NCBI RefSeq assembly: GCF_003597395.2
Contig: NC_133773.1
Location: 71,725,424-71,789,423, forward strand
Source of the DNA: Chelonoidis abingdonii
Lineage: Eukaryota > Chordata > Testudines > Testudinidae
Direction: 5' to 3'
DNA: 64,000 nucleotides
The notes under the pieces were generated by a model that was given only the letters and a program-made list of their open reading frames with translations, searched no databases and had not been told where the DNA came from. The position numbers and the translations under genes were made by a program. Below, piece by piece: positions 45,488-57,659 of this stretch. Positions within the stretch are counted from its first letter, which is position 1. Each line of letters opens with the position of its first letter.

Positions 45488-47147
45488 TCCTGCACAAAAG
45501 GGGCTAAGCTTTTAAATTTCCACTAGTATCTTTCTGAATTTGAGAGAAATAACTGCCCGCATTGGTCCTAATCCTGGATGGGTCAGAGTGTACTTTCACA
45601 GTATTGCTAACCCAGAGTGTTAACAAATGAGTTAGGCCCCAAAAATGGATTGGCTTAAAAATTGTGAAATTATTTAAAGAATAAATATTGTCATCTTTTT
45701 ATTTGGCTCTTTTCTCAAGGTTCTCTGTTCTACACAAGAGAGCCAGAAAATTTTATTTTTCAAAAAAATTAAACTGAGTTGTTCACATAATAAGAAAGTC
45801 CAAACTCTTAAGAATCAGAGTACAATTGTGAGAGCTTGCAAAATGGCCATGGCAATTAACAGAAAGAATTGATTTCTTCTGACATTGTTACAATAAAACT
45901 ATATTATGCCTTGATGATATCCTTAGAGTATTCAGTCTATACAACCTGAGTTCTTTTGTGGCATAATACAGGTATTCTCTCTAAATGTATTCTCCATGCT
46001 TCATTGTAGTTTCTGCCTGGAACTTTCTTCAGTCTTTTTCTTTCTGGCTTCCTAAATGTGATTTAAAGAAACAATATGCACTGTTAGGTTCCTCTTTCTG
46101 TGGTGATTTAAATGGGGAGTAGAAGATGCTAATTAACACCTTGCAGGACTGGCCATTTAAAATTAAATTGAAAGTACTAAAGTTTTGAAAGTAATATCAC
46201 CTGCCCCTTCCTCATCTGAACTCTGTGTAGCCAGCCATGACCCACTCCTCTCTAACAAAGTTTATTATACTGCATGTACCCTGAGCCTGGATTGTTTTTT
46301 TAAAACTGTATGAATGTAATTCTATCCCTCTACTTTCCTATTTTTTTTTTTTTTTTTTTTACTACTTCAACCCCTGCAAAGGTCCCCCAAAGTCAAAAAT
46401 TCTTCAAGTAGAAAATCGTATTTGGCTGCTCTGCAAGATTTTTTTTTTTTCAAATGGACAAAATAATTGCAGAAAACTGGTTCAGAAACTTCTGTGGCCA
46501 AAGAAAGTATAATGTAGAGCTATATTAAGTTGGAGTTGTACTTAAATATGCTTCCCAGGCCAACTGAAAGCATAATAATGCTAATCCCACAAGTCTTAAC
46601 AGCATTTTAGGTTTGAAAAATGTTCTGTGGTTCACATTTCACTATTAAATTGTCAATATTTTTTTTTAAGTCTGCTGCAATTGTCCTCATTGGTTTTTTT
46701 CCTTTTCTTTCTTCCCATCCACTCTATTCCCAGTTTCTCCTCTTCCATTTAGGAGACGGTAGCGACTAGTGGCAGTCTATATATTGGAGAAGCTCAGGCC
46801 CATGTCAACCAATGTGACAGTCTCTGCAATTTGTGAAATGAATATAGTTACCATAGGGTTTATTTGGTTAACGCACAGGAGATTTACATGTATAACATCG
46901 CTCAATGTTAACAGGAACCACCCACATAAAAACCTTGTGCAACAATAGGTGAATAGACCTCTAAGCTTTAAACTCCACTACTTTATTACCATGCAGTGCG
47001 GTACAATAATTTGCACACACCCCATACTCAGACGTCTATTGATCTAAATGTGCTGGTCTTTTAAGAGGGCAGAATAACTTTACGATCAATAATTTATGTT
47101 ATGTAGGTTCAGAATCCAATCTTATCTTGTACAGCATAATCAGCAGA
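45488..47147. other. Non-coding stretch with poly-T
   Basis: No gene is seen. Poly-T runs lie at about 46340-46361 and 46439-46450. Confidence 0.5.
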
Positions 47148-47345
47148 AGGAGAGTGGTCTTGTGGTTAAAGCACAGGAATCTGGGTTCTGTTTTGGCTCT
47201 CCTCCCAGATTAACTATGTGACTGTCGATGAATTGCTTTTCATCTATAGTCACTTTTCAGCTTCTCAACTGGTTTCATGGGGTTAATTACCTCATAGGAG
47301 TGTTGAAACTTAACGTTTGTGAAGTACGTCAGGATGCACTGACAG
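47148..47345 (+). mobile_element. CORE-SINE/MIR
   Basis: A tRNA-like head (gtggtcttgtggttaaagca, then ggaatctgggttctg) is followed by the CORE region (ctcccagattaactatgtga) and the tail ggggttaattacctcatagg and gtttgtgaagta. This matches the general layout of MIR-type SINEs. Confidence 0.7.
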
Positions 47346-50049
47346 AACTTAATATTTAGGGACAGATTACTTATTTTAATAAGTATAAAATATTCAAAAA
47401 GAGCACTTTATTACTCTGACTACTTGAAGAACTGGATTTTTTTCCTCCCATAAATAGTACTGCATGACTGGCCAGGTACACAGTAGATGGGAGGGATGCA
47501 TTCCTCTGAAACATTAGATTCAGAGCCGAAAATAAGCATTTTGTTGCCCAGGGCTATAATCATATTTGTGCCCCCTACCAGAGGTGCCGTGTGGGGGGGA
47601 GGGAGCATGTGGGGTCACATGCCTCCCAGATATTTTGTTTCCCCTGCAACCCAGACAGGTTGGAGGGCTTGCTGAGGTGAGTTGGGGGGTGAGGGTGGGG
47701 GGAGGTGGCACTCCCTCACCGAGCCCAGAAATGTGGAACTGGCCTTTTAGGCAGAGTTTGACTTCTGTATTTGGGGGGCATAAGACTTAATAAAAATGTT
47801 TTGTGGATAGAGAATATGGAAGTTAAACACACAAATGTGTGTCTATGATGAAGTGGTTGCACATTCACCCAATCTTGGTCTGATTTATTAGACTATTCAT
47901 TATTAAGCATCTTGATTTTTTAATATTGGGCAATACAAAATGCAAACATTATGAAAAGGTATTTGTTGAATACATTTGAGGAAATTATGATCTGCCTGTG
48001 TATATCCCACAAACCGAAAAACGTGGCTCCACTTGCTAAATAAGTTGTTCACTAACTCTATTTAAAATCAGAAGTTAGAAGTGGAATAGACCTATGGAGT
48101 TATGTTTATCCCCTACTAAACAAGGATCGTGACTTTGTTCCCATGCATTCTTATGTTCTTTATCTAGACCAATTTCATGAGGTGTAGAGCTCTTTCCATT
48201 GCCCTTTGGACGCTATTCAACAGTGTAATAGATCTCTCCATTCACCCTAAATTTTCCTTTGCTCAGTTTCACCCTGTAATTCTTAGTTGTAGTCCACTTG
48301 CATTACCCTCAACCTGCCAAACTCATGTTTGGTCCACTGATCTTTTCTTAGTGCCCCTCAGAACAAAGTATTTGAAGAAGCACATGCTGGGGGATTGAGC
48401 ATTTAGGAGATAAGTGAGTCCTTGAAGGGATCTATCTTGTATTAAGTTGCCTACTTAAGGAAAGAGCTGGAAAACAACCGCTGTAAATAACAGCTTGTGA
48501 AGGACAGAACTCAGAGGAAAACAAAAATGGAAAATAGAGGGAAATAAACAGAAAATCGCAATCTATAATTTTCAAACATCAAAAAAGTTCTACAGCAGTA
48601 GAACCGGGCAAATGATTTTTGTTGTTGGTTGTTGGTTGTTGTTTGTTTTGGTGGCAAAAATAATTTCGGATCCAATGAAAGGAAACACTTTATTTCAATT
48701 TTGGGTGATATTTTTACCTTTTTTGTTAAATCTAGATAAATTTCTAAATAGAACATCATTTAGAAACAAAGCCAGAGGGGCCTCGAGGATGAGGGAGAGG
48801 ATTTTGAGAGCAGGAATGGCATCAGGGTATGTTCTCCCAGCACCTGATCTGGCTTCATGTAGTCTCCCAAGGTTCCCAGCCACAGCCAGTGGCTTACCCT
48901 CCAGCTTCTGGGTGATTGGTCTCCCTGCTCAGGGCCATCATGTGGTTCCTAGCACTTGCACCTGGCCTGGGGCAGCCTGGGGCCAAACTTTCCCCTTGCT
49001 CCCAGGCTACAGCAGCTGCTCCCCTGTAAGCCACCAGTGCCCTGCCCAGAGTTCCCAGGAAGGTTGCGGCCATCCAGTCCTTATGGGGAAGTTTTTCACC
49101 TTGGAAACCGCTTTGGCCCTCCAGGAGTTTGCCCAGCTGCACTCTAAGTAGTGCTTGGGGATGCAAGGGAGCAAGAGCACCCAGCTGGGGGAGGCAGCCT
49201 CTCACGCACTGAGGGGACTTGGCTGAGGTAGGCAGATCCCATGTTCATTGCTGCTGAAGGGGGAGTGACTCTAGTGGGCTCTGAAGTGCTGGGACCAGTA
49301 TACAGTTGGTGGGGGCAATGCCCCTGCAGGCCCCCCCAATCTCTGGCTGTGGTTGGCTCAACTGACCCTTGCCATGCCCCAATTTTCTACCTCTGTGGCT
49401 TTGCACCCTTGGCAGCTGCCCTGCTTGCCCCACCCTGTTTATGTCCCTGATTAGGTTGTTACCAGAGATAGGATACCACATTTGACCAATGGTCAGATCC
49501 AACATGGCAAATGCTATTTGCTGAGCTTTCTGGACACAATTTCTTTGTTGGAAGAGGGCACAAGTGACCTAGTTAGAAAAGGGAAAAAAACAAAGTGGAT
49601 AAGAGGAAAGTAAAATTGGAAAAAAACATGTTGTACAATTGCTGTAAGCTAGATATCATTCCCAGCAAGAATGCTGCTGGTTTCGCTGGACAGTAATCTA
49701 ACTTTACTGTTTCCAGTATTGCCAGCTGTAATGGCTGGAGAGCATGGGGTTAAACCAACCTGATCACAGAATGAGCTGCACTTGAGAGGAATCAAGCAAT
49801 TCCCCATAAAGAGAAGAAGGTGGTTTTGTTAAAGAGGGAAGAGCAGGAAATTTCAGCTAGGTTTATAGACGTACTGCAGGGAGCAATAAGGCTCCTTCGG
49901 GGCCCAGAGACATCAGGGGAAAGCTCAGAGCAGAAAAGGAAGCTGCAGGGAAGAAAGCGAGGGAGAAAAGATTCTAATCTCTATCAGTGGGCTCCTCATT
50001 CATTCTGTGTCTCTCTCTCCCAACACCTCCCCAATCTGTCCCCATGCCT
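47346..50049. other. Non-coding; GC-rich unclassified blocks
   Basis: Blocks at 47540-47770 and 48770-49450 are richer in G and C and have MITE-like composition, but I could not find matching ends. Open frames of up to 179 codons at 48612-49151 show no family resemblance and are probably chance. Confidence 0.4.
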
Positions 50050-50059
50050 TAGCTCCTTG

Positions 50060-50162
50060 TAGGGTGACCAGACAGCAAATTTGAAAAATCAGGACGCTGG
50101 TGGGGGGTAATAGGAGCCTATATAAGAAAAAGACCCCAAAATCGGGACATCTGGTCACCGTA
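50060..50162. mobile_element. Small MITE, 103 bp, 8-bp TSD
   Basis: The ends are inverted: tagggtgaccaga on the left and tctggtcaccgta on the right, one mismatch. The 8-mer gctccttg flanks it at 50052-50059 and 50163-50170. The short internal sequence (ggagcctatataagaaaaag) is typical of a compact turtle MITE. Confidence 0.8.
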
Positions 50163-50171
50163 GCTCCTTGT

Positions 50172-51454
50172 CCTCTGCCCTTTTTTGTCATTTCCATGTC
50201 TCCCCCCGCTTCTCATTCACTCTGTCTCTTCCCACCCTCTCAGCCAACTGGCATCAATCCCCCCATCACTCTCTCAGTTGGCTTCCAGTCCCAGTCTACC
50301 CATCCAACTTCTGTCCCCGCTGCATTCTAATCTGACTGCTGCCTCCTTCATGTGGCCTGGGTGCCAAACTGGGTCACTGAGAGCATGGGAGAGGCAGGAT
50401 TCCTGCTCTCAGTGCTAATGCCTGGCCACCAGTGCATTTGGGAAGTTTGGCTTTGCCACTGTAGTCCTGTGCCGGAGAGAAGCATCTTCGGTTGCTTCGT
50501 GAGGGATGAACCTGTGCAGTCCTGGCACATGCAGGACTTGAGAGCCTGAAACATGCCCAGTGAGAATGGAATCTTCTGAGATTTTTGCTGCTAAAATCAA
50601 ATAAGTCTCTATTGAGCATATGTGAATTGCAGTTTTTCAAAGGCTTATAACTTGGCCAAATTTGGGCAGATAGTCACAGAGAATAGAAAGGCAAAGACCT
50701 GAGACAAAGACCACCCCTGGTCAAATTTCAAGTCCCAGCCCCAAAGCACAGGGTTGATAGAGGTGTTCAAACAAAAAGTTGCCAAAATATAATGTGGGTA
50801 AGACAACATATTTTTCCATAACTTTGTTCTTAGAAATGGTTGAACTGTTTAGCCAAAATCTCCCCCTCCCAAAAAAAACAAAACAACAACAACCCCTCAG
50901 ACAAATAAATCTGCCTGAGGCAAACATCCAGCATCAAAAAAATCAGCCCACATGGTTTTAGTTTGATGAAGTTACAAGCAACTGAAAACAGGGTCTTATA
51001 CTGAGCACTGTCTGGCAACCTTAATAGGCAACACTCCCAGCTCTGCCTCTAATTAGACTCGGAAGGATTAGATTTTTATCAGAAAATGTTGGTAAATATT
51101 GATATTTACTGTATACACACAAATATGAAAAAATATTTCTATTCATAACTGGAATGTATTGATAGGCAAAGTAAGAAAAATGTTGCTTAAGAACTTATTA
51201 GAGTTTTATTTAAGGGTAGTTACATTATATATTTTGAGATGTGATGTCAACAGTTTGTATTTTAGCTGTTTTATAAACCTTTAACTTTTTGAATGCCAAT
51301 GTCTGTCATTATATAATTGTCTGACCCTCCCCCAATAATGTCCTCAACTGTGAACATTTCAATTAATAAAAATAAACCTCTATATTAGCTATCACAATTA
51401 CAGAGATATAAATATTTAAAAAATAGCTGAATGCTGCTAAGCCTACCTATAATA
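50172..51454. other. Unclassified, possibly repetitive
   Basis: The segment 50640-51010 has the feel of an interspersed repeat (ggcttataacttggccaaat, then gtcaaatttcaagtccc). It lacks recognisable ends. No gene is seen. Confidence 0.35.
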
Positions 51455-51560
51455 CGTTTTAACATTCACTTGAGGTCAGCAGCAGAGTTTGAACACACAA
51501 TCTTCAAAGCCATAGTATAAACTTCTTCCATTTCAGCTACAGGAGTAATTGGTGGAGAAA
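51455..51560 (-). mobile_element. tRNA-like SINE head
   Basis: Read on the minus strand, tagctgaaatgg (reverse of 51528-51539) resembles a box A, and gtgttcaaactc (reverse of 51485-51496) resembles a box B. They are spaced about 45 bp apart, as in tRNA-derived SINEs. The downstream body is not recognised. Confidence 0.45.
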
Positions 51561-52061
51561 GGGAAGCATGCTGCTCTTTTTTGTGGGCCAGCCCATATAG
51601 AACATACACATTGCCAGTGGTTTTCACTAGTGAGACAGCACTAGAACACTGAGCATCAGGATTCTTGATTACAAACAGCATAGCCAAATGTGACAACACC
51701 TCTATTTGTGTAATCTTTGGGGACTGAATTTGAAACCTCTAGTACTTGAGCTAAGGAACCAAAATAGAATCATAAACCATCTATAAATAGTCTAGCTGGT
51801 AGAGGGACACACAGAGATGCGATGTTAGTGAGGGTTGTAGAAGTACCTAATTTGGCATGATTTCGTCCTAACACTGTGCAAAGTGAATATTTGTCTTTGA
51901 TATATTAGAGAACTAGTTTCTCCATTTCCAGAATTTCCTAAGTGGCCTTCTGCATCTCTAGTATCTGTCTATAAAAGAAACTCTAGAGCCAGTCCATATC
52001 TGGTGGAAGAGTCTGGCCTCCTAGTAGCTGCCCTGCAACCTACCTTGTACAAGATGTGAAA

Positions 52062-52074
52062 TGGTGTCAGAAGT
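52062..52074 (+). other. Candidate primer-binding site of Gypsy lineage 2
   Basis: The motif tggtgtcagaagt begins with the TGG expected of a tRNA 3'-end complement. It lies upstream of the gag/pol relic, so it may be the primer-binding site that follows a 5' LTR. The LTR itself could not be delimited. Confidence 0.35.
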
Positions 52075-52099
52075 AAACGTAGCCTCACTGGTGCCAGAG

Positions 52100-55000
52100 G
52101 AGAGTGGAAACAGAAGGAAAACAGCAACAAAAGTTGCAAACAGGAGCAAAGTAAAAAAGGTTGCATGTTTAATAAAGGTTACAGGATCAAATCTCGTCAA
52201 CATGCCACTCTTCAGCTTTGATTGTCCTTCAGGATAGACAGAGTAGAAGCAATATTTTACAAGATGTTTCGTTGCTACAAAACTCAACCGGGAAACTGGA
52301 AATATTCCGATATCTTCTTGAATTTATGCTATAAATCTTTTGTCATTACTGAAGTCAGCTGCAAAGATGACTAAGAAAGGGATCTGGGTATGTTTGATGC
52401 ATACCTCCTACCTAAGAGAAATGTGGTTTATGAAAGAGCGTGTATACCAGAGAATACAGGAACCAGGAATCTTTTATAAGAGCTCTACATCCATTGTCCG
52501 GAAACCTATTTGAGGTGAGGGGCACTGCAAAACATGAAAGTATCAGAGACCGACTAATTATTGAACTTAGATAAATATATTTCTCAGGAACTACAATTAA
52601 AGACAAATTTAAATCTACACACTGCTACCAAATAACAAAGCACTCTGAACTTGTGATGCAGCAGCAAAACAAATTTGCCAAACGAAAAACTAGCTTAGAA
52701 ATGGTAAACAGACTCAACATGAGTGCTAAAAGTAATTATCATAGGATCTGGAAGGGATTTCAAGAAGTCATCATAAGACCCCTGAGGCTAAGGGGGACAA
52801 ATTCCAGGTTAACTGCAAAACCTTTTAGACTAAATGTACAAGATGTGGAAAAATTCATATCCCAACAGATGTCCAGCCAAGAGCGCAAGTATAGACATTT
52901 TACAGCTGTTTGCCAAACTAAGACAGTGAGAGCTAATTATGATAATGGACAGTTAAGAGCCATTGTTTCTGGGATCTATTGCAGTGTCTGCCTGGAGAAT
53001 AAAACTGATTATTCATGGAAAGATTATTGACTTCAAAAATTGACTCAAGCAGATGTGACAGCAATTATCAGAGGGACTTACAATCACCCTAACCCCTCTC
53101 AGAGCTGAAGTCACCTGATGGAGCTCTGACTAGCCCTGGGGATATTCCAAACTGCTCTGGGCCATTTTGCCACTGCAACAACTTACACTCTGAATGCAAA
53201 ATTTTGTCTTTTGTGTGTGTGAACAAAGGATCAAAGCTTAACAACCTTCTGAGCTGCTGTGTTGTAGCCATGATAGTCCTAGTGAGAAAGGTGGAAGAAC
53301 TGGATGGAGTATTTGGTGATACTGGACTCTTGGAAGGAGATCCAGTCCAGATGACCTTAAGAGACTATGCTGAACTATATAGCATACATAAACTTCACAG
53401 GATTTCTCAAAGTGGAAATAGAGAAAATGGAACAGATTGGCATTATCCAGAAAATCTCTAAGCCAACACCTCAGTGGTGCCAATTATAAAGAAAAATGGA
53501 AAAAAATGCAAATATTTGGATTTCAAGATTTAATGAAGCAGTTGTGAGAGGAAAAAATATATCTTCCAACACTGGATGACTTCCTCCTCAAAGTGAAAAA
53601 GCTATAGTATTCTCAAAGCTGGATACCTTGAGCAGGTTCTGGGAAATTGCCTTAGCCAAAGAGAGTTGTAAACTGACTTCATTTATCACACACTTTGGGA
53701 GATTTTGCTTTAGAAGATTACCTTTTGAGATTACCAATGCACCTGGAAGCTTCCAAAGAAAGTTAACAGAACTGTTAATGAACACAAAAGGAGTTAGTTT
53801 TCATGGACGATTTAATATATGGTTCTTCAATTAGAAAAACATAACAAAATCCTCAGCGAATTTCTGATCATCACGATTCAGTCTAGGCTGAAGCTAAACA
53901 AGGAAAAGACGCATTCTCTGCCTACTCCAAATTGAGTTTTGGGACAGACAATAAGCAAAGGTGGAATCAATCCTCGCCGAGAGAGAGTAAAGGCAATTCA
54001 AGAATTCAGTGAACCAACAAATGTACCAGAACCTAGATGTGTGCTGGGGATGGTAAATTACTTTGATCAATAACTATGAGATTTCTCTACAGTAACAAAA
54101 CCACTGAATGTACTGTTAATGTTCAATACAATGTGGGTACAGGGGTCATATCAAGAAATTGCCTTCAAAAAGGTAAAAGAAATCATCTTAACAGCGCCAG
54201 TTCTCAAGTACAATGATGTGAACAAACCTCCAGTGGTCAGTGAGAATGCAAGCAGTTGTGGTGTATTGTTCCATCAATACAGAGCCGAGTGGATGTCAGG
54301 TGCATTTTGCTTTTGCACACTCACCGAAGCAGAAAAATGATGTGCACAGATTGAAAAGGAATGTATATTGTCATGTGAGAACTTTTACAGTAAGCGGTGA
54401 GGATTGGATGCTTTTACACTAACTGACCTAATATCTGATCTGTGTCCATTTATCCTAAAAGAATGGCAATATACAAAAACCTATAGGAGAATACTTCAAT
54501 CTCCCTGGACACACAATAGCAGATTTAAAGGTATCCATCCTGCAGCAAAAAAACTTCAGGACCAGACTTCAAAGAGAAACTGCTGAGCTTCAGTTCATTT
54601 GCAAATTTGACACCATCAGCTCAGGATTAAACAAAGACTGTGAATGGCTAGCCAACTACAAAAGCAGTTTCTCCTTGCCTTGGTGTTACACACCTCAACT
54701 GCTAGTAGAAGGGCCTCATCGCTCCCTGATAACTAATCTTGTTATCGCTACTGATTTCTTGCCTTGCATATTATACCTTTAGTCTGCAATTTCCACTTGA
54801 TTGACAAGTGAGTATCACCCAGAAAAGCTTATGCTCCAATTCGCTCTGTTAGTCTGTTAGTTATAAGGTGCCGACAGCGACTCTTTGTCGCCTTCTAACC
54901 ACTTCAAGAAGTTCTAAATTCTATTAGGCCAAAGGACATTAGAAGGTGACAAGATGCTCTTTGCCATATGTGGGAAACTTACAATAATGGACCTCATAGA

Positions 55001-56050
55001 TTAAGTGTGATTGCATCATAATGCCAAACAAATGAAGGGACGAAATTCTTACTTCATCCATGAATATAAGGTCAACTACAATGCGTGTGAATGGCCAACC
55101 CGCTCAGTGTGGTTGGCTGGGGGCATCTACGCAAGGATAATAAATTAAATCTGAATGTGAACTTGCAAAATAACAGTCCACAGGACACACAGAACCTCTT
55201 AATAGACACACCTCTACCAGACCGAGCTTGAATAGAACTAGCTGCAGAGTTTTTATGAATTCAGAGATATTATTACCTTGTCCATAGTGGACCGTTTTTC
55301 CCCAAGTGTATATACAAATAATTCCCGAAAGATATTACAGTGTTATGAAGAAAAGAAGTGCACTTTTGCTCATTTTGGTATTCCAGAACACTAAGTCGAA
55401 TAGACAATGACCACAGTTCACTGCAGCAAAATGTAATAATTCACAAACAAATATATGATTTTGATCATATGACTAGCAGCCGCCATACCCACAAGGATGA
55501 GAGGTTGAGAGAGCTGTACAGACAGCCAAGAAATCCTGCACCAGGAAGATCCTGCCTTGCTCTTCTGAACTATCAGATCACACTGATGAGCAGCTATGAG
55601 ATAGTTCTAGTACGGCTCCTGTGAGAAGACACCAGATATTTCAAAAGACGAACAGTAATTCTATCTCCAAAGATGTCCAGATACGAAGAGTCTAGAATAA
55701 AATGGCAAAAAGAGCTTTCATCCAGTTTTACAACAGTCCTCACTCAGAACAGCACAGATCTAGAACTGGCAACTGTGTAATTGTGTCAAACTGAATAGAG
55801 AAAAAGGATGGAGAACTCCAGTAGTCATAATTATGTAATAATACAAAAATATGACATTGCCCCAGATCATATGTGATGAGACCAACAAGTGGACGAATTT
55901 AACAGAAATCGCTGACATTGTAATTCTTGTCCTCAGAAATGTCAACCAGACATAACAAACTCTACAGCTGGTGCATACAGAATAAAAGATTTTCAAACTA
56001 ACTATAGTCAGCATTGTAAGCATGGACAACCTGATGACCAAGTTTTATGT
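52100..56050 (+). pseudogene. Gypsy-type LTR retrotransposon relic (lineage 2), split by a PLE
   Basis: Blocks in order: a possible gag region (125-codon frame 52653-53030); a linker before RT with EELDGVFGDTGLLEGDPVQ (53204-53461); RT with KLTSFITHFGRFCFRRLPF (53628-53834) and the catalytic FMDD at 53800-53811 in a different frame; an RT/RNase H linker with FKKVKEIILTAPVLKY (54119-54340); an LTEAEK block at about 54324; then, past a PLE insertion, an integrase core (FDHMTSSRHTHKDERLRELY, 55358-55624). Frameshifts and stops are frequent, so it is inactive. The order gag, RT, RNase H, integrase is that of Ty3/Gypsy elements. Edges beyond 56050 are unclear. Confidence 0.8.
54427..54895 (+). mobile_element. 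Older Penelope-like fragment with inverted 5' tip (PLE copy d)
   Basis: From 54462 the sequence matches the other PLEs (aatggcaatatacaaaaacc, then acttcaatctccctgg) on the plus strand. It runs through the C-terminus and a worn terminal repeat (ttagttataaggtgcc) to about 54895. The 30 bp at 54427-54456 are the reverse complement of the PLE sequence that should lie immediately upstream. The copy is more diverged than copies a-c and interrupts the Gypsy relic. Confidence 0.8.
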
Positions 56051-56445
56051 GTTCAGATTGTGTATCTAGAAAACCAGTACAATTAGAGACACTTAAACGA
56101 CTGTTAGACACATCAACTTTTAAAGATAGCAGGATAGTGCATATTTTATAAATGATGGAATGTAAAATATAAAGGTTATATGTAATCTAATGCTAAGACT
56201 GTAGTATATTATACAGTTATAAGGTGACACTGTGTTACTTACCTCATTATTGAGACTGTAATGCTATAAGCTTTTCTAATGAAACTAAGTATCTCTCTCT
56301 GTAAAATTAAGTTTTGTAGTCTATCCATATTTGCTTGTAGCGCCCTGCAACTACATGTAAAGAATACCTAAGTCTGTGATACCTATGATATTAGTTAGTG
56401 ATAATTTATTCCATCTTTCTCCCTCTCTCAGGCATCATTAATAGA

Positions 56446-56756
56446 CAATGGCCCCAAAATGTGGATGTCCCCCCGGAGGCATGGATGAATGTTGGGTGGG
56501 GGGGGAGCTGCAGTAGAACCCAAGCCAGCCCCCCACCCCCCCGGCCCAGGGGGAGAGCAAGAGGGAGTGTTCCCCAGCCCTGCTCTGCCCATAACCACAG
56601 TCCTGCTTCACCTCTAGCCCCAACTCCTCCCCAATCCCTAGCTCTCCCTTCAGCTCAAGTGCCTCTGCCGAGCCAACTGTGCAGTAATGGAGGAGGGGCG
56701 GGGACAGATTCTATTATGGGGGGGAGGGTGCAACTGGAAAAGTTTGGGCACCACTG
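56446..56756. mobile_element. hAT-type MITE
   Basis: The right end aagtttgggcaccactg is a typical hAT terminus. The left end caatggccccaaaa is a worn inverted partner. Flanking 8-mers ttaataga and gtataaga match at only 5 of 8. The interior is C/G-rich and non-coding. Confidence 0.6.
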
Positions 56757-57627
56757 GTATAAGATCTGACTCATAGTAAGGGTTGTGAAGTATGCAGAAA
56801 TGCTAACAACAGTGAGTGAAAGAACTGTGACTAGAACTCATGGCTTGGGGATTCATAGTTCAGTGCACCTTCCCGTAGACTCCGGGGCAGGATGTAGTGG
56901 GTCTAGAAGGTTGTGAAGTTCCACATCATCATGAGGCTGCCTGAAATAGGGGTCAAAACTGTATTACTTGTGATAAATTCATGATGGTTGGTGGCACTGA
57001 GTTTCTGCATTAATAGAGGGAGATATAGGTCTTAAGTGAGAAGTCTAGTGGTTTTGTGTTTACAAATAATTAAATCAGGAATACATCCAGATGATGTTAG
57101 TTGTGTAGATCTATGAAAAATTATTGTTCAGGAAACAGTAAATTATCTTTTATGAAACCAGCTACAGTATTGTGAGATGCAAGAACGTTTCATCTTAGGG
57201 TATGCTAGCTATAATTATGTCACTAGACTCAAGAGTGCTGGGTAGACTCTCTTTTATTTTTTGAAACTTCACATGCAATAAATGCAAGTGAGAGATCTCT
57301 CACTTGTTTTCCAAATCAGTGGTTAACACTATAAAACTGGCTATAAAGACATGGAAGTATAAAAGTGATGTGTTTACCTGACTTTGAATGGAGGAATTAA
57401 TCTGAGGAAACTTAGTTTAGAAGGATATCCAATCTTGATTAATTTAAACTGCCTGCTATATTCAGTCAGAAGTTACGGGTCTGATTCAAGAACTATTCGG
57501 TAAAATTTTATGGCTTATGTTATGCAGGAGGTCCGACAAAGGCCAGAGAAGAGCATTATATTCATCTAAAATCTGTAAAGTAGAATTGCTGAGATTTATA
57601 ACAGCACCTGTTCTGAAGGACAACAAC

Positions 57628-57659
<32 letters not shown>

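Noticed and set aside
45172..45495. Intact small protein starting at the Met encoded near 45495
   Set aside because: The frame enters the PLE from flanking DNA; the first residues are coded outside the element and the rest is a truncated GIY-YIG C-terminus.
48612..49151. 179-codon plus-strand frame as a gene
   Set aside because: It spans a T-rich start and a GC-rich middle with no domain, no splice context and no family resemblance; opposite-strand frames of similar length overlap it.
57634..57659. 26-base A-run as the tail of a processed pseudogene
   Set aside because: The sequence upstream shows no recognisable mRNA and no target duplication was seen.
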